Below, in pieces: positions 1-12,055 of a DNA stretch of 64,000 bases; position 1 is the first letter of the stretch, and every line of letters begins with the position of its first letter. The notes beneath the pieces are model-generated. The model had not been told where the DNA came from, did not search any database, and was given only the letters and a program-made list of their open reading frames with translations. The DNA lies in contig JASKMD010000005.1 in NCBI GenBank assembly GCA_030144725.1, positions 4,067,404 to 4,131,403 of the forward strand, read 5' to 3'. The DNA is from Haematococcus lacustris (taxonomy: Eukaryota; Chlorophyta; Chlorophyceae; Chlamydomonadales; Haematococcaceae). Made by a program: the position numbers and the translations under genes.

Positions 1-174
1 CTTCCCCCTGCTGCTCAAATGCTGAGCTGGTAGGGGTAGGGGTGGTGGGGGCGGGGGTGGTGGGGGAGGAGGGGTAGGGATGGTGGGGGCGGGGGTGGTG
101 GGGGAGGAGGGGTAGGGGTGGTGGGGGCGGGGGTGGTGTTAAGCCCCCCCCCCCCCTCCAGTGGCCCCCCTCAC

Positions 175-1608
175 CTCTTGTGTTGACAAAGGACATGGAG
201 AAGGCGAGCATGTTGTCGTGTTGGGAGCGGCAGGCCAGGCGCACGCGTTGCCTGATCAGGGCGCTGCGGGCCGCTGAGTCACCGCAGGACCCAAGCACAT
301 CCCCCAGCAGCTCCTCCTCGCTCTCACTGCCGCCAGACTGGTGGACAGGGGCCAAGCAGCTGGTGGTGCCTCAGTGGGTGATGGGGGGTGAACACGGGGC
401 AGCAGGGGGCACCATCCCATCCCATCCCATCCCATCCCATCCCATCCCATCCCATCCCATCCCATCCCATCCCATCCCATCCCATCCCATCCCATCCCAT
501 CCCATCCCATCCCATCCCATCCCATCCCATCCCATCCCATCCCATCCCATCCCATCCCATCCCATCCTTCTAACCAAGTGCCGAACGGGTCATGGCGTGT
601 AAGAAAGAAACACGTCATGGCAAGTTTGAAAGCCACGACATGGTGAGTGTGAACGGTTCACCCACAGTGTGGCTGGAGCCTACGCCCAGGATGGCAATGC
701 CCTCCTCCTCCTCCTCCTCCTCCTGCGCTGCCTTCTCCCGCCCCTCCGGGCCCCTCTGCCCCTCCTCTCCACGCCCTTGCCAGTAGCCATGGGGGGGGTG
801 GCTGGGGCTGCGCTGAGCAGAGCCTGGGGAGGTGGCAGGGGAGGGGCCTGAGGCCACCTTGTGGGGGCTGTCCTCAAACAACAGGGTGTCGGCCAGGTCG
901 GCTGGGGGGCTGTCCCCCCCCCGGCGCCCCCCCCCCTCCTGCCGTCCCCCTCCCCACCCCCTCGCCATGCTGAACCTGGCCGAAGGGGCTGGGGGGGTGG
1001 GGCAGGGGCCCTTGCAACCAGTCTGCAGCCCCCTGCCCCCCTCTGCTGCTGCTGCTGTTGCTGGGGCTGAAGGGCGTGGGCTGCTGCTGCTGAGGGGGGG
1101 GGGGTGCGCAGCCAGGGGTGGGGGGCTGTGCCTGCTGCCGGGGAGGGAGGGGGGTGGGGGGAGGGGCTAGGGCTCTGAGTGCTCCCCCTGGGCGTGGCAA
1201 TGGCCAGGGGCAGGGGGCTGCCTGGCCTGAGAGGGCCCCGGGCCCCCCCCCCTTGCCCCCCCGCTGCTACAGCAGCAGCAATGCTGGCTGGCTTATCATA
1301 ATGTGTCAGGTCATACAGCGGAGTGGTGATGACCGGAGGAGGCTGGGTGCGGTTGCGCAACCCGCCCCCGCCCCCCTGGCCCCCCTGCTGCTGCAAGGGG
1401 GGTGGGGGTGGGGCGACGTAGGCTGCTGCCGTGGAGGGTTGCTGCGGGGTGCCCCGTGTGTTGGTGGCAGGGGGTGGGGGGTGGGGGCTGCTGGGCTCTA
1501 GGAAGCCTAGGGTGATGGATGTGGAGCGTGGTATGGGGGAGGGGGGGGCGGCGAGGGGTGGGGTGGGGGCTGAGGGGGAGGTCTGTGGGCTGTGGCTGGG
1601 AGGCATGC

Positions 1609-1646
<38 letters not shown>

Positions 1647-4600
1647 GGGGTTGGGGGGAGGGCCCCAGGGTTTGTGGGGGAGGGGGATGACTGTTGGGAA
1701 GGGTGGTCAGGGGGGGGAGGGGGGAGCAGGGGGGGGGGCACGCTGGTGGTCAGGGCCAGCAGGTTGGGGGAAGAGGTCGAGGAGTGGAGGCCAGAGGCCC
1801 CCGGGGGGGTGGCTGCGGGCAGCAGCAGGACAGGCTGAGGCTGGGGTGAATAACAGGGGTGGAGGGGTGGGTGGGTGGGGAGGTGGGTGGGTGGAGGGGT
1901 AGGGGTAGGGAGGGGGGGGGGTAAGGGTGAGTTAGGGGTAGGGGTAGGGGGGGGCAGAGTTTCAGCGGAGGGTGGGAGGAGTCAGTCTGGGTGGTGAGGT
2001 CAGAGTCAGTGTCTTTGCTGCCTCAGGGTTGCCTGCCCCCCGCACACCCCCTGATACCCTCCCCTCTCCCTCCCCCCCTCCCTCCCTCAGCGTGTTTTTC
2101 ACTTGCCCCATGTATCCCCCCTCCCTCCCCCCCTCCCCTCCCCCTCCCTCACCTCTGCGGCCACAGTCCCTCACAGCGTCAAAGAAGGGGTGCTTCAGCA
2201 GCTGGCGGGCCTCAGGCCGCTGCAGCCAGCAGCAGCAGAGGCCTCCCACTGGCCACGGCTGTGCAGGCGCAGGTACAGATACCTCCCTCCTTTTCTCTCA
2301 CACAGCCGCTCCACTCCGCCCCTCCCTGCCCCTCCCTGCCCCTCCCTGCCCTCCCCCCTCCTCCTTCCATCCCACTCCCCTGCACCAGCCAGCCAACCTG
2401 GTTGGGGTCAGGTTGGATGCAGAGCCGCACGAAGGCGTTCAGCTCAGGGTCGACCACCTTGTCCAAGCCCTTGGGGGGGATGCCTGACGTGACCTGGCAG
2501 CCAGGCAGCAGGCAGGGCCAGGATGGGGGGGGGGGCTGGCAGCCAGGGGGCAGGTAGGGGCAGGGGCCAGAGGGGAGGGGGAGGCAGGGGCAGGGGCAGG
2601 GCCAACTGCCCGGGAGGCAGGCAGCACATGCCTCTGACCACATGCCTGGTGTGGGTGTGGTGTGGTGTGGTGTGGTGTGGTGTGGTGGTAGAGGTGATGT
2701 GGTGGCGGTGGCAGTGTGAGGTGTGTGTGTGAGGTGTGCAGCGGGTGCCTGACGCTCACCTTCCTGTAGATCTGTGCGGCGTTGCGGCACTCAGCGTAGG
2801 GGTACTCCATGGTGGCCAGCTCCATGAGGCACATGCCAAAGCTGTACACATCCACCTGCAGGGCACATGGCCAGGCGGGTCAACAGCAGGCAGGAGGGCA
2901 GGAGGGAAGGCAGGTCAACAGCAGGCAGGAGGGCAGGAAGGCAGGAGGGCAGGAGGGAAGGCAGGAGGGCAGGAAGGCAGGAGGGCAGGCAGGGGCAGAA
3001 AAATGGTGCATGCCTGTTTTCACCGAGGCATGGTCTGGAGTTTGGTGCCATTGTCAAACATCCAGTTCCAGCCCACACCTGCGGCTATGACTGCTGATAC
3101 TTTGGAACAGTCAGGCAGGCACAGCCCAGCCCAGCCCTGCCAGGGCCAGCTCCTGCCCTGAGAGGACTGACGTGTGAGTTGCAACGCGTGCCGCCCGCCC
3201 GCCCGCCCGCCCGCCCACCCTGGCTTTGCCGCACCTTCTCCGTGTACTGCTCCTCATACAGCTCTGGTGCCTGCGGCAGGGCCAGCCACCGAGTGATCCT
3301 GAAGCCAAGGCCTGGCTGCTGGGGCTGTGCCGTGCAGGTGGAGGGGGGAGCAGGCAGTGACTCCTCTTCCCCCTCCTTCCCCCTCCTCCTCCCTCCCCCT
3401 TCAGTTGGCAGTGTTTTGCAGCTGCCAGCCAAGAGCAACAGACTGCGCTGCTCTCCTTCCCCTCTTCTCCTCCTCCTCACCCCCATACGTTCATTGCACT
3501 TGGATCTTCCGTCCCTCACTATCCTATCACATCCACCATCTGACCGCACCGCCCATGGGCAGCAATGACAACCCACACCCCTCTGCGTTGTGCCCACCTT
3601 ACCATGCTGCCCCCAGCTCACATGCCCCCCTCCTCCCCTCCTCCCCTCCTCCTCCGCTCTCCTAACCCCCTCCTCCCCTCTTACTCTCCTCCTCCTTCAC
3701 CACCCACCATGAACTCCGGCGTGCCAATGACGCTCATGGCGGTGCTGAAGCCTGCACGGAAGGTGGCAAAGCCCAGGTCCCCGATCTTGATGACGCCGCT
3801 GGTGCCGTTGATGAAGATGTTGTCGGACTTGAGGTCGCGGTGGATGATGGGCTGTAGAGGGGGGGGGGGAGGGGGGAGGCAGCAGCAAGGGGGAGGGTAT
3901 GAGGCGGCAGTAGGGGGGTGGGTATGAGGCAGCAGCAGGGGGGTGGGGAGGAGACCGCAGCAGGGAGGAGGGTATGAGGCGGCAGCAGGGGCCAGCAGGA
4001 GCTCAGGGGCGGGGGGTGGCAGGGAAGACAGCGGGGAAGGATGTGCACTGAATGGCTGGCGGCACCAGTACAGGGGAGACAGCAGAGACCGAGACAGCAG
4101 AGGCCAGGCGGCACAGTCATGGAGTAGGGGCCCCCAGGGGGCTAGGGTGGAGAGGGGAGGATGTTGAGGAGGCAGCAGAAGGTGGACATTGCCACTGTTA
4201 CAAGCAATTGGCGCTGCGTCATGGCAGCCTCTAGATGGTGATCAGGCACATGGCACTTAGCAGAGCATCGTAGAGACCCCTGCAGCCGCCCCCGCTCCCC
4301 CCTCCACCCCTGACCCGTACTCCTGCTGCCTGCTGCTGTGACTGCCTGCTGTCACCCTCACCTTCGCCCTGGCTGCCACCTGCCTAAGTGCCACGCTGCC
4401 CTGCTGCTCTTCCCTGACACCTCCTGCAGCCACCCCTCTCCCCCCTCGACCTCCGACCTACACCCCTGCTGCCTGCTGCCGCTGCCCCGCCGCCATGCTG
4501 CTCCTCCTGGCCTCCTGGTGTGTGTCTGCGCACCGGGTTGTGGCCGTGGAGGTACACCAGGCCCTGCAGGATCTGCCAGGCCCAGCGCTTGAGCACTGCC

Positions 4601-7069
4601 GTGTCCACGCTGCGGTGCCGCTTGCGGTACCTGGACAGCAGCAGGGGGCAGGGGCAGGGGTGGAGGCAGGGGGCAGGGGCAGGGGCAGGGGCAGAGGCAG
4701 GGGTGGAGGCAGGGGGCAGGGGCAGGGGCAGGGGCAGGGTAGGGGCAGGGGCAGGGGCAGGGGCAGGGGCATCAGTGCAGTCAGGCTTGCCTCACTGTGT
4801 GTATTTCACCAGCCGCCCCACTCCCCACCCCACCACTGCCTGGGGCTGCCTGGCTGAACAAGGCCCCGGTCCAGGCCCAGCCCTGCCGCCCCCGCCTTGC
4901 TAGCCCAGCCCTCACTCACGACCTCAGGCTGCCGTCCATGAAGAGCTCCGTGATGAACACCACTGCAAGGTAGCCACGGCAGTAGCATGCATCCCTCAGT
5001 ATTGACATTGCCAGCTTCAGCAGCCCAGCACGGCTTCACGGCCTCCCCTGTTGGTGCTGGGCCCTGCCGTGTGAGCTGTGCGCTCTGACAGCAGCAGCAG
5101 TGGCAGTGCAGAGCTGTGCCTCTGCACAGGAGCCAGCATACATGCATCCCTCATAGCCCTTGGCACCGCTTCACGCCCCTCCCCTGCCCCTCCCCTGCCC
5201 CTCCCCTCCCCAGCTGTTGGCCCTGCCTGTGAGCTGCCCTGTGAGCTGAGCCTCTGACAGGAGCAGTGTTTCCAGCGGTCCTGATGGCCCTGGCGGCTGG
5301 GGTCCATCCAGCTGCACAACCCCAAACACCTGCCAAAACCTCCCAAATGCTGTTTCCAGCAGCCCTGATGGCCCTGGCGGCTGTAAGCTGCAGGACTCCC
5401 TAAGCACCAGCCAACGTGTAAGTGAGCTCAACCTCTAACAGGAGCAGTGTGTCCAGCAGCCCTGATGGCCCTGGCGGCTGGAAGGTAGGAGGGTGGGCAA
5501 GTTCCTTGAAGTGCATTCAATTGAACGAGGGGGCGGGGGGCAGGGGGTAGGCGTTCAAGGCAGGCAGGCTGGTGCTGGAACACCCAGTATAGGCAGCAGT
5601 GGTACAGCAGTGTTTCCAGCGCTCTTGATGGCTCTGGTGGCTGTGAGCTGCACGACTCCCTAACACCTGCCAAAGCCTCCCAAAGGACCACCCACTTCAC
5701 ACACAAGGGCACAGCACCGCCGTCCCCAGCGCGTTTGATACCTCTGGCTGTGAGCTGCACAGGCGTGATGAGGAGGCCTGGTGTGATGAGGAGTGATTGA
5801 TACCTCTGGCTGTGAGCTGCACAGGCGTGATGAGGAGGGCTGCACAGGTCCCAGAGGAGGGCTGGGGGGCCGCTGGAGGAGCAGGGCGGCCAGGGGACGC
5901 ACCCAATGCTCCCCTCCGCCCTTCACGCCCGCACGCTGGTGAGGGCCCCATGTCTTTGTTTTTTCTTCCTTTCTTTCTCTATTTTTATCTTTATATGATT
6001 CCGTTTTGTGCCGCAGGCGCTGCGGTCTGGCACCCGGCGGTCAGTAATTGTATCTTTCTGCTGCGGTCTGGCACCTCAGGTACCTGGCTTTCCCTCCCTG
6101 CCCATCCTGTTGGTCCTGTCACCCACATGTGTTGTTGGGCCGGTCGAACCACCAGTCGTGCAGCGCCAGGATGTTCTTGTGCTTCAGCTTAGACAGCAGC
6201 CGGATCTCGCCAAACACGCGCTCCCGCTCCTTCTCATTGGCAGCTGAGCCCTCGTTGGCCGTGATCTCACACCAGGCCACCTGCGGGTGGTATGGCGGCA
6301 GCAGCGGTGGGGGCAGAGACTTCAGCTTGAAGACCAGTGGCAGCAACAGCAGTGGGGGCGGTCAGGGGGGCAGGAGGGACTGACACCTGCTGCTGCCCCT
6401 CCTGCTGCTGCCCCTCCTGCTGCCGCTGCTGCTGCTCCTGCTGCTGCTGCTGCTGCTCCTCCTGCTGCTGCTGCTGCTCCTGCTGCTGCTCCTGCTGCTG
6501 CTCCTCCTGCTGCTGCTGCTGTGGCCACTGAACACGGCGCCCAGCTGTGGGGTTGCGATGATCCAAGGCTGTGTGGCCTGCTGGCCGCCACCATGACCCT
6601 GGCAGCTGCGGCCTGCTGGCTGGAGGAAGACCAAACGCTGCCCGTTAGCTAGCCACGAGGCAGACTGACAGCCAGCAGCTGCAGAAGCTCTACCGGACCG
6701 CCCTCCTCATCACGCCATGTCACCACTCTTACATTGTTGACCTTGCCCTGCCTTGCCCAGCACGAGGCAGGCTGACAGCCAGCAGCTGCTGCGGGGACCT
6801 CCTCATCACGCCATGCTGCCAACCAGCTTGCCACCCTCTAGCCACCTTCACCCTGCCAAGCCTCGGCTGTACCCTGCCAGGACATTGCCAGCGTCCATGC
6901 CACAGATAAGGCTGAGTGGACACTGCCTTGCCCCGCGGCTTGCCTAGCTCCCCCCCCCTCACCCCCAGACCCTCCCACCCCTCCTGCCCCTGCCGCCCAC
7001 CTCAATGCCCTCTGCCTCGTCAAAACCACGGTACACACGCTTGCATGCGCCTTGGCCCAACAGCTCGTG
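175..7069 (-). CDS. WNK-type serine/threonine protein kinase (5' exon(s) and 3' end not resolved)
   Basis: WNK kinases are cytosolic Ser/Thr kinases linked to ion and osmotic homeostasis. Exons found by GT-AG sites and phase run 7069-7001, 6280-about 6128, 4962-4920, 4630-4534, 3851-3708, 3270-3235, 2855-2760, 2493-2398 and 2219-2153. In order they give the glycine loop GQGACKRVY, with the WNK-specific lysine inside it; VAWC, where other kinases have the catalytic lysine; [11 protein letters not shown]; the catalytic loop [19 protein letters not shown] (DLG, not DFG); GTPEFM/APELY; the [13 protein letters not shown] helix; and [13 protein letters not shown]. Downstream minus-strand sequence (about 1830-680) is Pro/Gln-rich and may code for the tail. 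A last visible exon at 337-175 starts [13 protein letters not shown], and the gene probably continues past position 1. The start codon upstream of 7069 was not found. The family call is firm; the tail structure is uncertain. Confidence 0.88.
414..567. repeat. (CCCAT)n microsatellite, about 30 copies
   Basis: Near-perfect 5-bp tandem array between two C-terminal exon regions of the WNK gene. It lies between the 337-175 exon and the Pro/Gln-rich region, so it is probably intronic. The long open frames across it, on both strands, are products of the repeat. Confidence 0.95.
2878..2996. repeat. GGCAGGA-type purine minisatellite in a WNK intron
   Basis: Imperfect tandem units of GGCAGGAGGGCAGGAA type, lying in the intron between the exons at 3270-3235 and 2855-2760. 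Confidence 0.8.
4638..4771. repeat. (GGGGCA)n hexamer array in a WNK intron
   Basis: Tandem GGGGCA with GGTGGAGGCA variants, starting just upstream (in minus-strand sense) of the exon at 4630-4534. Confidence 0.85.
5250..5660. repeat. Dispersed minisatellite (CAGTGTTTCCAGC...CTGGCGGCTG)
   Basis: Four imperfect copies of a unit of roughly 45 bp, containing TTTCCAGC and GATGGCCCTGGCGGCTG, at about 5260, 5346, 5443 and 5607. All lie in the long WNK intron between 4963 and about 6127. The sequence around 5730-5850 also holds two copies of a block containing GATACCTCTGGCTGTGAGC. Confidence 0.7.
6396..6522. repeat. (CTG)/(CTC) triplet array in a WNK intron
   Basis: Mixed CTGCTG/CTCCTG triplets about 120 bp upstream (minus sense) of the exon starting at 6280. 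It reads as poly-Gln/Ser/Ala in several frames, with no exon signature. Confidence 0.85.
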
Positions 7070-7854
7070 CTGCAGGGAGTGCAAGGCGGAAACACAGCAG
7101 GGAGTGCAGAGGTGTCAGGCAAGTGGCAGACATTGTGTGGCCAGGAGGGCAGCGGTACACGGGGAGGAGCCAGATGACTTCCAGGGTAAAACCAGGTGCT
7201 TGTGCTGCAAGCCACGGTTCAGACTGGAGCCCTGGTGGAGTTCAGGGCGTGATTTGGGTGTACGTGGCTGGCAAGGGCAAGTGACCAGCCAGTGGCACTG
7301 CCATGCATGGGTGCTGAGCATGGGCCCCATGCAAGCTATGCACACCTCCTGGGCCTGAGGTGCATCTGTGGTTAATGGCAGTGAACTGAACACTTTAGGC
7401 CAATTGATATTGGATGGGACAACCTGGGCATGAGACGTTGAGTTGTATGCAACCCCCATGCATTAAGTACAGCCAAGCTGTGACTAGGCTATTGAGCCGC
7501 GCGTGCTGCAACCAGGTGATGCTCAGAGTGCGCGAGGAGAGGCAGGCCTAGTGCGGACTTTGTCGTAGGATATGGGTCCGCACCCGCCTCTTACGTTCAG
7601 CGCTGTGGCATGATATTCACTGCGGCCCACCTTACTAAAGCGCTCATGGTGCTCCCGCACGCACGAAGAGTAGCTAGTGCAGGCAAGCGGGCCCCTCTGC
7701 TGCCCCGCCATCGCCAGTGGGTCATTTCCCCATCGCCAGCAGCCCAGCAATTAAGCTTGCTCCAGCTCCAGCAGCCCAAGCAATAGTGATGGCCTGGCCG
7801 AGGCGTCAATTATAGGACCAGAGATATTGTGCGTAGGAAACCTAGCAAGAGCGA
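7070..7854. other. No gene recognised
   Basis: This stretch should hold the 5' part of the WNK gene (start codon and N-terminal exon), but I could not pick out a convincing exon. From about 7490 onward the base composition becomes more even. The sequence then leads into the conserved block downstream of the Fanzor-like copy A. Confidence 0.5.
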
Positions 7855-8085
7855 AGAGTAGTCATCCGGCATTGTCTTTTAGGGAGCTTCACAAAAAAGA
7901 GTCCCCCTCTGCCAGCTCGCGCATCAGCCCACAGCGTCTGCACCTCTATCGCGCTGATACTCAGGCGCCCATCAGAGCGCCGCGGGGTCATACGTCAGGG
8001 TCACTCCTCGTGCCGTGGACTGGTCCTTTTGCTAGCCAGAAAATTGCTAGACTCGGTATACGCATTTTAATCCCTAGCTAGCACG
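7855..8085 (-). other. Conserved noncoding block 3' of Fanzor-like copy A (candidate omega-RNA or element end)
   Basis: About 210 bp, roughly 85-90% identical by eye to 21795-22003, the equivalent position 3' of copy B. Both copies share CTCTGCCAGCTCGCGCATCA, GAGCGCCGCGGGGTCATACG and GACTCGGTATACGCATTT. No open frame is conserved. In TnpB/Fanzor systems the guide RNA is encoded at or beyond the nuclease 3' end and runs to the transposon end. That is the basis for the suggestion, and it is inference only. Confidence 0.5.
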
Positions 8086-8096
8086 ACAAGTTTTAA

Positions 8097-8341
8097 TCCC
8101 TACAGCCCTCATGCAACACCAAAATAAAGCATGAGTTGTAATCAAACACAGGCTGCGAGATCATTATTGTAAAGGCTACTGACGGTGTGCCTAATGCCCA
8201 CTCCAGCTCAGCCTTCTGGTGTGTGTGCCTCCAGGCTACTACTAGCAAGAGCTCTACCCTACTCTATAGCTCTTACTCACACACATCCCCTTGTTGAGGG
8301 GTTTGGTTTCTTGTTTTCTTGGGTTGTATTGCTGTAGCTGG
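8097..8341 (-). other. Conserved 3' untranslated region of Fanzor-like copy A
   Basis: This sequence directly follows the stop codon (8344-8342) of copy A. It closely matches 55510-55743, downstream of copy C. Shared strings include ACACCAAAATAAAGCA, TTGTAAAGGCTACTGAC and GTGCCTAATGCCCACT. Noncoding conservation between copies supports a functional 3' UTR or structured RNA. Confidence 0.6.
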
Positions 8342-9214
8342 CTATCGCCGCCACTTGCGCCGCCACTTCCGCAACAGGGCCTTGTCACGCAAGTACACCC
8401 ACTCCTGGCCTGGCCTGCCTGGCTTTGGCATGGCTGGGCGGCCATCCCAGTAGCACAGCTCAGTGGGGCGTGTGCCTGGGCCGACTGCACAGCGGCGGAT
8501 GTTCAGCGCGGCTGACACGTCCCGGTCGTAGAACCTGCACATGGGTGTGGAACCTGCACATGGGTGTGGGAGTCATGTGTCATTTCATGTGGGGTATGTT
8601 GCGGCCATGCACATGTGCAGTGTCAGGCCAGCGCTTACCTGATGTTGTTGCTTGTTGAGCACATCAAGCCCCTGACTTGGGATCGCTTCGCCGAGCTGTA
8701 CACTGGCCGCAGCCACCTGCATGGACACATGGGGCAATGCACATTTTTAAGGTTTTTCCTTACCTTCCCAATCTTGACCCTACCCTGCCACCTTGACTCC
8801 ACCACCTCCCAGCACTACCCTGACCCTCTCCCACTGACCCTCTCTCACTGACCCTCTCACTTGAAGGACTCAGGCGGCTGCCCAGGGAGGGCCTCACTGG
8901 GGCTGCTGTAGGCTGAGCTGACCCGGCTGGTGCGGAACTCATCCACCAGCACCACACGCCCTGCCCCGAACTGCTTCACTGCCTCCTTCCGCATCTGGCT
9001 GACTGGGACACCCCTGCAGCCAATGCTGCCGCTGCCACTGAAGCTAGCTGCCCCATAGGCCAGTGCCAGGACACGGTCCGGCCACCGCTTCTGTGCCTGC
9101 TTCTTGACCTGCATCCACACATGGTGCAGCACACAATGGCACACATGTGTAACCCTACACCAGGGGTACATGAGTTAAACGACTAGTTTAGGCGTTTAAC
9201 TGCCTAAACTGCTC

Positions 9215-9477
9215 GGTGAACGACGACACATTTAAGCTAGATTAATTCTGAGTTAACCTCCTGGTTTGGGAATTAAACCAGGAGTTAAACTGAATCAGGC
9301 CGGGGTTTATCGAGGGGCTCGCCAAACCAGGTTTAACCATGGCAGCCAGTTTAACTGGTAGTTGAACTCCTGCTAAACTCGTTTTAGGCGAGGTGAACGA
9401 CGACACATTTAAACTAGTTTAATTCTGAGTTAACCTCCTGGTTTGGGAATTAAACCAGGAGTTAAACTGAAACAGGC
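9215..9477. repeat. Subterminal direct repeats of the 4.6 kb transposon
   Basis: Two 86-bp copies, 9215-9300 and 9392-9477, spaced 177 bp. Each contains GGTGAACGACGACACATTTAA and the dyad CCTGGTTTGGGAATTAAACCAGG. The GTTTAAC-type motif recurs through the first 350 bp and again near 13650-13735. Subterminal arrays of this kind are common transposase-binding regions. Confidence 0.75.
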
Positions 9478-10626
9478 CATGGCAGCAGGTTCAACCAGCA
9501 GGTAAACGACAAGGTAAACTAGCAACGTCATCTCCTAGCCTAGCTTGTATATGACAAGGCACAATCACAAGGCGATCACTCGGCTACAGCAAACTCAACG
9601 CGCGCAATGCACCCAGCTGCTCACAGCTGGTCCAAGCTGCCATCAACTGACTGGCTGTTGCCCATGACTGGCTGCTGCTGAGTGGCTCCAAACTGATGTT
9701 CCAAACTGCTCCAAAGCTCCGGTGGCTTCCCCATACTTCCTGCAGAAAGGGCAAGTCACTACATTGTGTGCCTACCTTCCCCCTCCACGCACCCAACAAA
9801 CATGTAGCATATGCTCACAAGAAGGTACGCTCACAACATGAAGGTGGACTCACCCAAAGGGCTATGCAAGTTGGTGCCTTCTCTTTCTCTTGGTTACACC
9901 AAGTTCAGCATTAAAGACCTCAGCGGCAGCGATGGCAACAGCAGTAGCAGCAAAGGCAACAGCAGCAGCGAAGGCAATACCAGCATCAGCCATAGCTACA
10001 ACAGCGATGGCATTGTGGTGTGTGGGCATGGCATGGTTGGAGTGAGCTGGGTTGGCGATAACTACAAGCGCCCGCTCCATGCTGCCTGCTCTAGGCTGCC
10101 CGCTCCAGGCTGCCTGCTCCAGGCTGTTACGTAAGGGCTGCTGGGTGCCGGGGGGAGGAGAGGGGAGGAGGGTAGGTAGGTGCGGAAGTGGTGGTGGTGG
10201 GATGGGGCAGGGAAGGGGGAAGGGAGAAGGGGGCCAAGGGGGCGGGAGTGTTACCATCAGACCTGCAGCCAGCAAGAGGCATCCTTGCAATAAGGCTGGG
10301 GACCACTCATGTGCAGGGGCTGGCCACTTACAGTTTTGCTTCATGTCATGCCTTGCTGATTCCTTGCTGGCTCCTTGTTGGTTGCTGCTCTACACCACTA
10401 CCACCTTCCTTGCAATCACAAAGCCATGCTAAACCTGTCATGCTCTAGCTGTCGACAACTGCAAGCAAGCATCAGCCAGCAAGCAGAAGGTAATGCATGA
10501 CCAAAACTAGGCAGGCTAGGCTGACACCACCAGAGCATGTGCACTCACCGAACTTCCTAAATGCCGCTCCAAGCGCCTTTTAGCTGCTGCTCTTGGCTGC
10601 TGCTCTTGCTTTCTGCTCATGGCTGC

Positions 10627-11213
10627 AGGGGAGGGGAGGGGAGGGGAGGGGAGGGGAGGGGAGGGGAGGGGAGGGGAGGGGAGGGGAGGGGAGGGGAGGG
10701 GAGGGGAGGGGAGGGGAGGGGAGGGGAGGGGAGGGGAGGGGAGGGGAGGGGAGGGGAGGGGAGGGGAGGGGAGGGGAGGGGAGGGGAGGGGAGGGGAGGG
10801 GAGGGGAGGGGAGGGGAGGGGAGGGGAGGGGAGGGGAGGGGAGGGGAGGGGAGGGGAGGGGAGGGGAGGGGAGGGGAGGGGAGGGGAGGGGAGGGGAGGG
10901 GAGGGGAGGGGAGGGGAGGGGAGGGGAGGGGAGGGGAGGGGAGGGGAGGGGAGGGGAGGGGAGGGGAGGGGAGGGGAGGGGAGGGGAGGGGAGGGGAGGG
11001 GAGGGGAGGGGAGGGGAGGGGAGGGGAGGGGAGGGGAGGGGAGGGGAGGGGAGGGGAGGGGAGGGGAGGGGAGGGGAGGGGAGGGGAGGGGAGGGGAGGG
11101 GAGGGGAGGGGAGGGGAGGGGAGGGGAGGGGAGGGGAGGGGAGGGGAGGGGAGGGGAGGGGAGGGGAGGGGAGGGGAGGGGAGGGGAGGGGAGGGGAGGG
11201 GAGGGGAGGGGAG
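10627..11213. repeat. (GGGGA)n array, about 117 copies, 587 bp
   Basis: An essentially perfect pentamer array inside the 4.6 kb transposon. One strand is uninterrupted G4A, capable of G-quadruplex or triplex formation. All long open frames over it (poly GRGGE or PLPSP) are repeat artefacts. Confidence 0.97.
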
Positions 11214-11859
11214 GGGGAGGGGATGGTGGTGGTGCTTTGGGGGGAGGTGGGGGTGCTTGCTCCAGGCTGCAAGGTAGTGAAGGTGAATGAAGGTGAGTGT
11301 GGTTATTGTGGAAGAGGGGGATAGGTGTGCCCAAAGAAAAGAAGTGCAGCAAAGATGTTCATGCAAGAAGTGCTCCTGGCTGCTCCTTGCTGCGCTGCCT
11401 AGCTGCTTCCCTTGACTGCACTTCCTGGCTCTTGCGCTAATGTTGTGCAGAGACACGAGCAGTGGGCATGTTAGACATGGGCAAGGTGCAAGGTGCGGGG
11501 GCATCCTCCTAATCCTCTTTCTCATCGATCTCCAATGGGGCCCCGTCCTAGCAAACGACAAGTTGTTATCTCGCTAGCTAGTTCACAGCGCACCTTTCAC
11601 TTTGCTATTCTTCCTCTTCCTCCATTCGCTGGACCTTGGCGCATGTTTGCTATGGCTGGTCGCGAATGCTGTGAGCTTCAAGCCACACAGTCTATCATCA
11701 GGCTGCTGGCAGGCGACGGCTGCTGGCAGGCGACGGCTGGCTGGCTTGTAGCTGCGATTTGCTGTTGGCTGCTCCTGGCTGCTCCTGGCTGCTATGCATC
11801 ATGCCAACCTTCGAGTGTGACATGCGAGTTTGCGCATCGGATGTGCACTGGCTGTAACT

Positions 11860-12055
11860 CAGGCGACCCCAACTAACAAAAATGACAGGAAATGATAGGA
11901 AACCGACCCCTGATAATCAAAACGACGCCGCGTCTCAGCCTCGTGGTTTCTATTTATGTTTTGCACATGCCTGGATAGAGGACTCCGTCAGCTATGCGGT
12001 GAAACATGTATCATTAAATATTGTGCAGTGTGCTGAGTGCTAAGGCGGCTCAAAT
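11860..12055. repeat. Dispersed repeat, copy 1 (partner at 33294-33545)
   Basis: It shares with 33294-33545 the strings CCCCAACTAA, ATGACAGGAAA, AATCAAAACGACGCCGCGTC, GGATAGAGGAC, and a tail containing GTGCTGAGTGCTA. It lies inside the 4.6 kb element, so it was either carried by it or inserted into it. No coding capacity was seen. Confidence 0.75.

Noticed and set aside
180..636. Open frames SHPIP.../GWDGM... over the CCCAT array
   Set aside because: Produced by the pentamer repeat. The real gene on this strand (WNK) has defined exons on either side.
10516..11561. Long open frames of 220-314 codons over the GGGGA array, on both strands
   Set aside because: A 5-bp repeat without stops keeps every frame open. 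The products are pure GRGGE or PLPSP repeats with no flanking domain.
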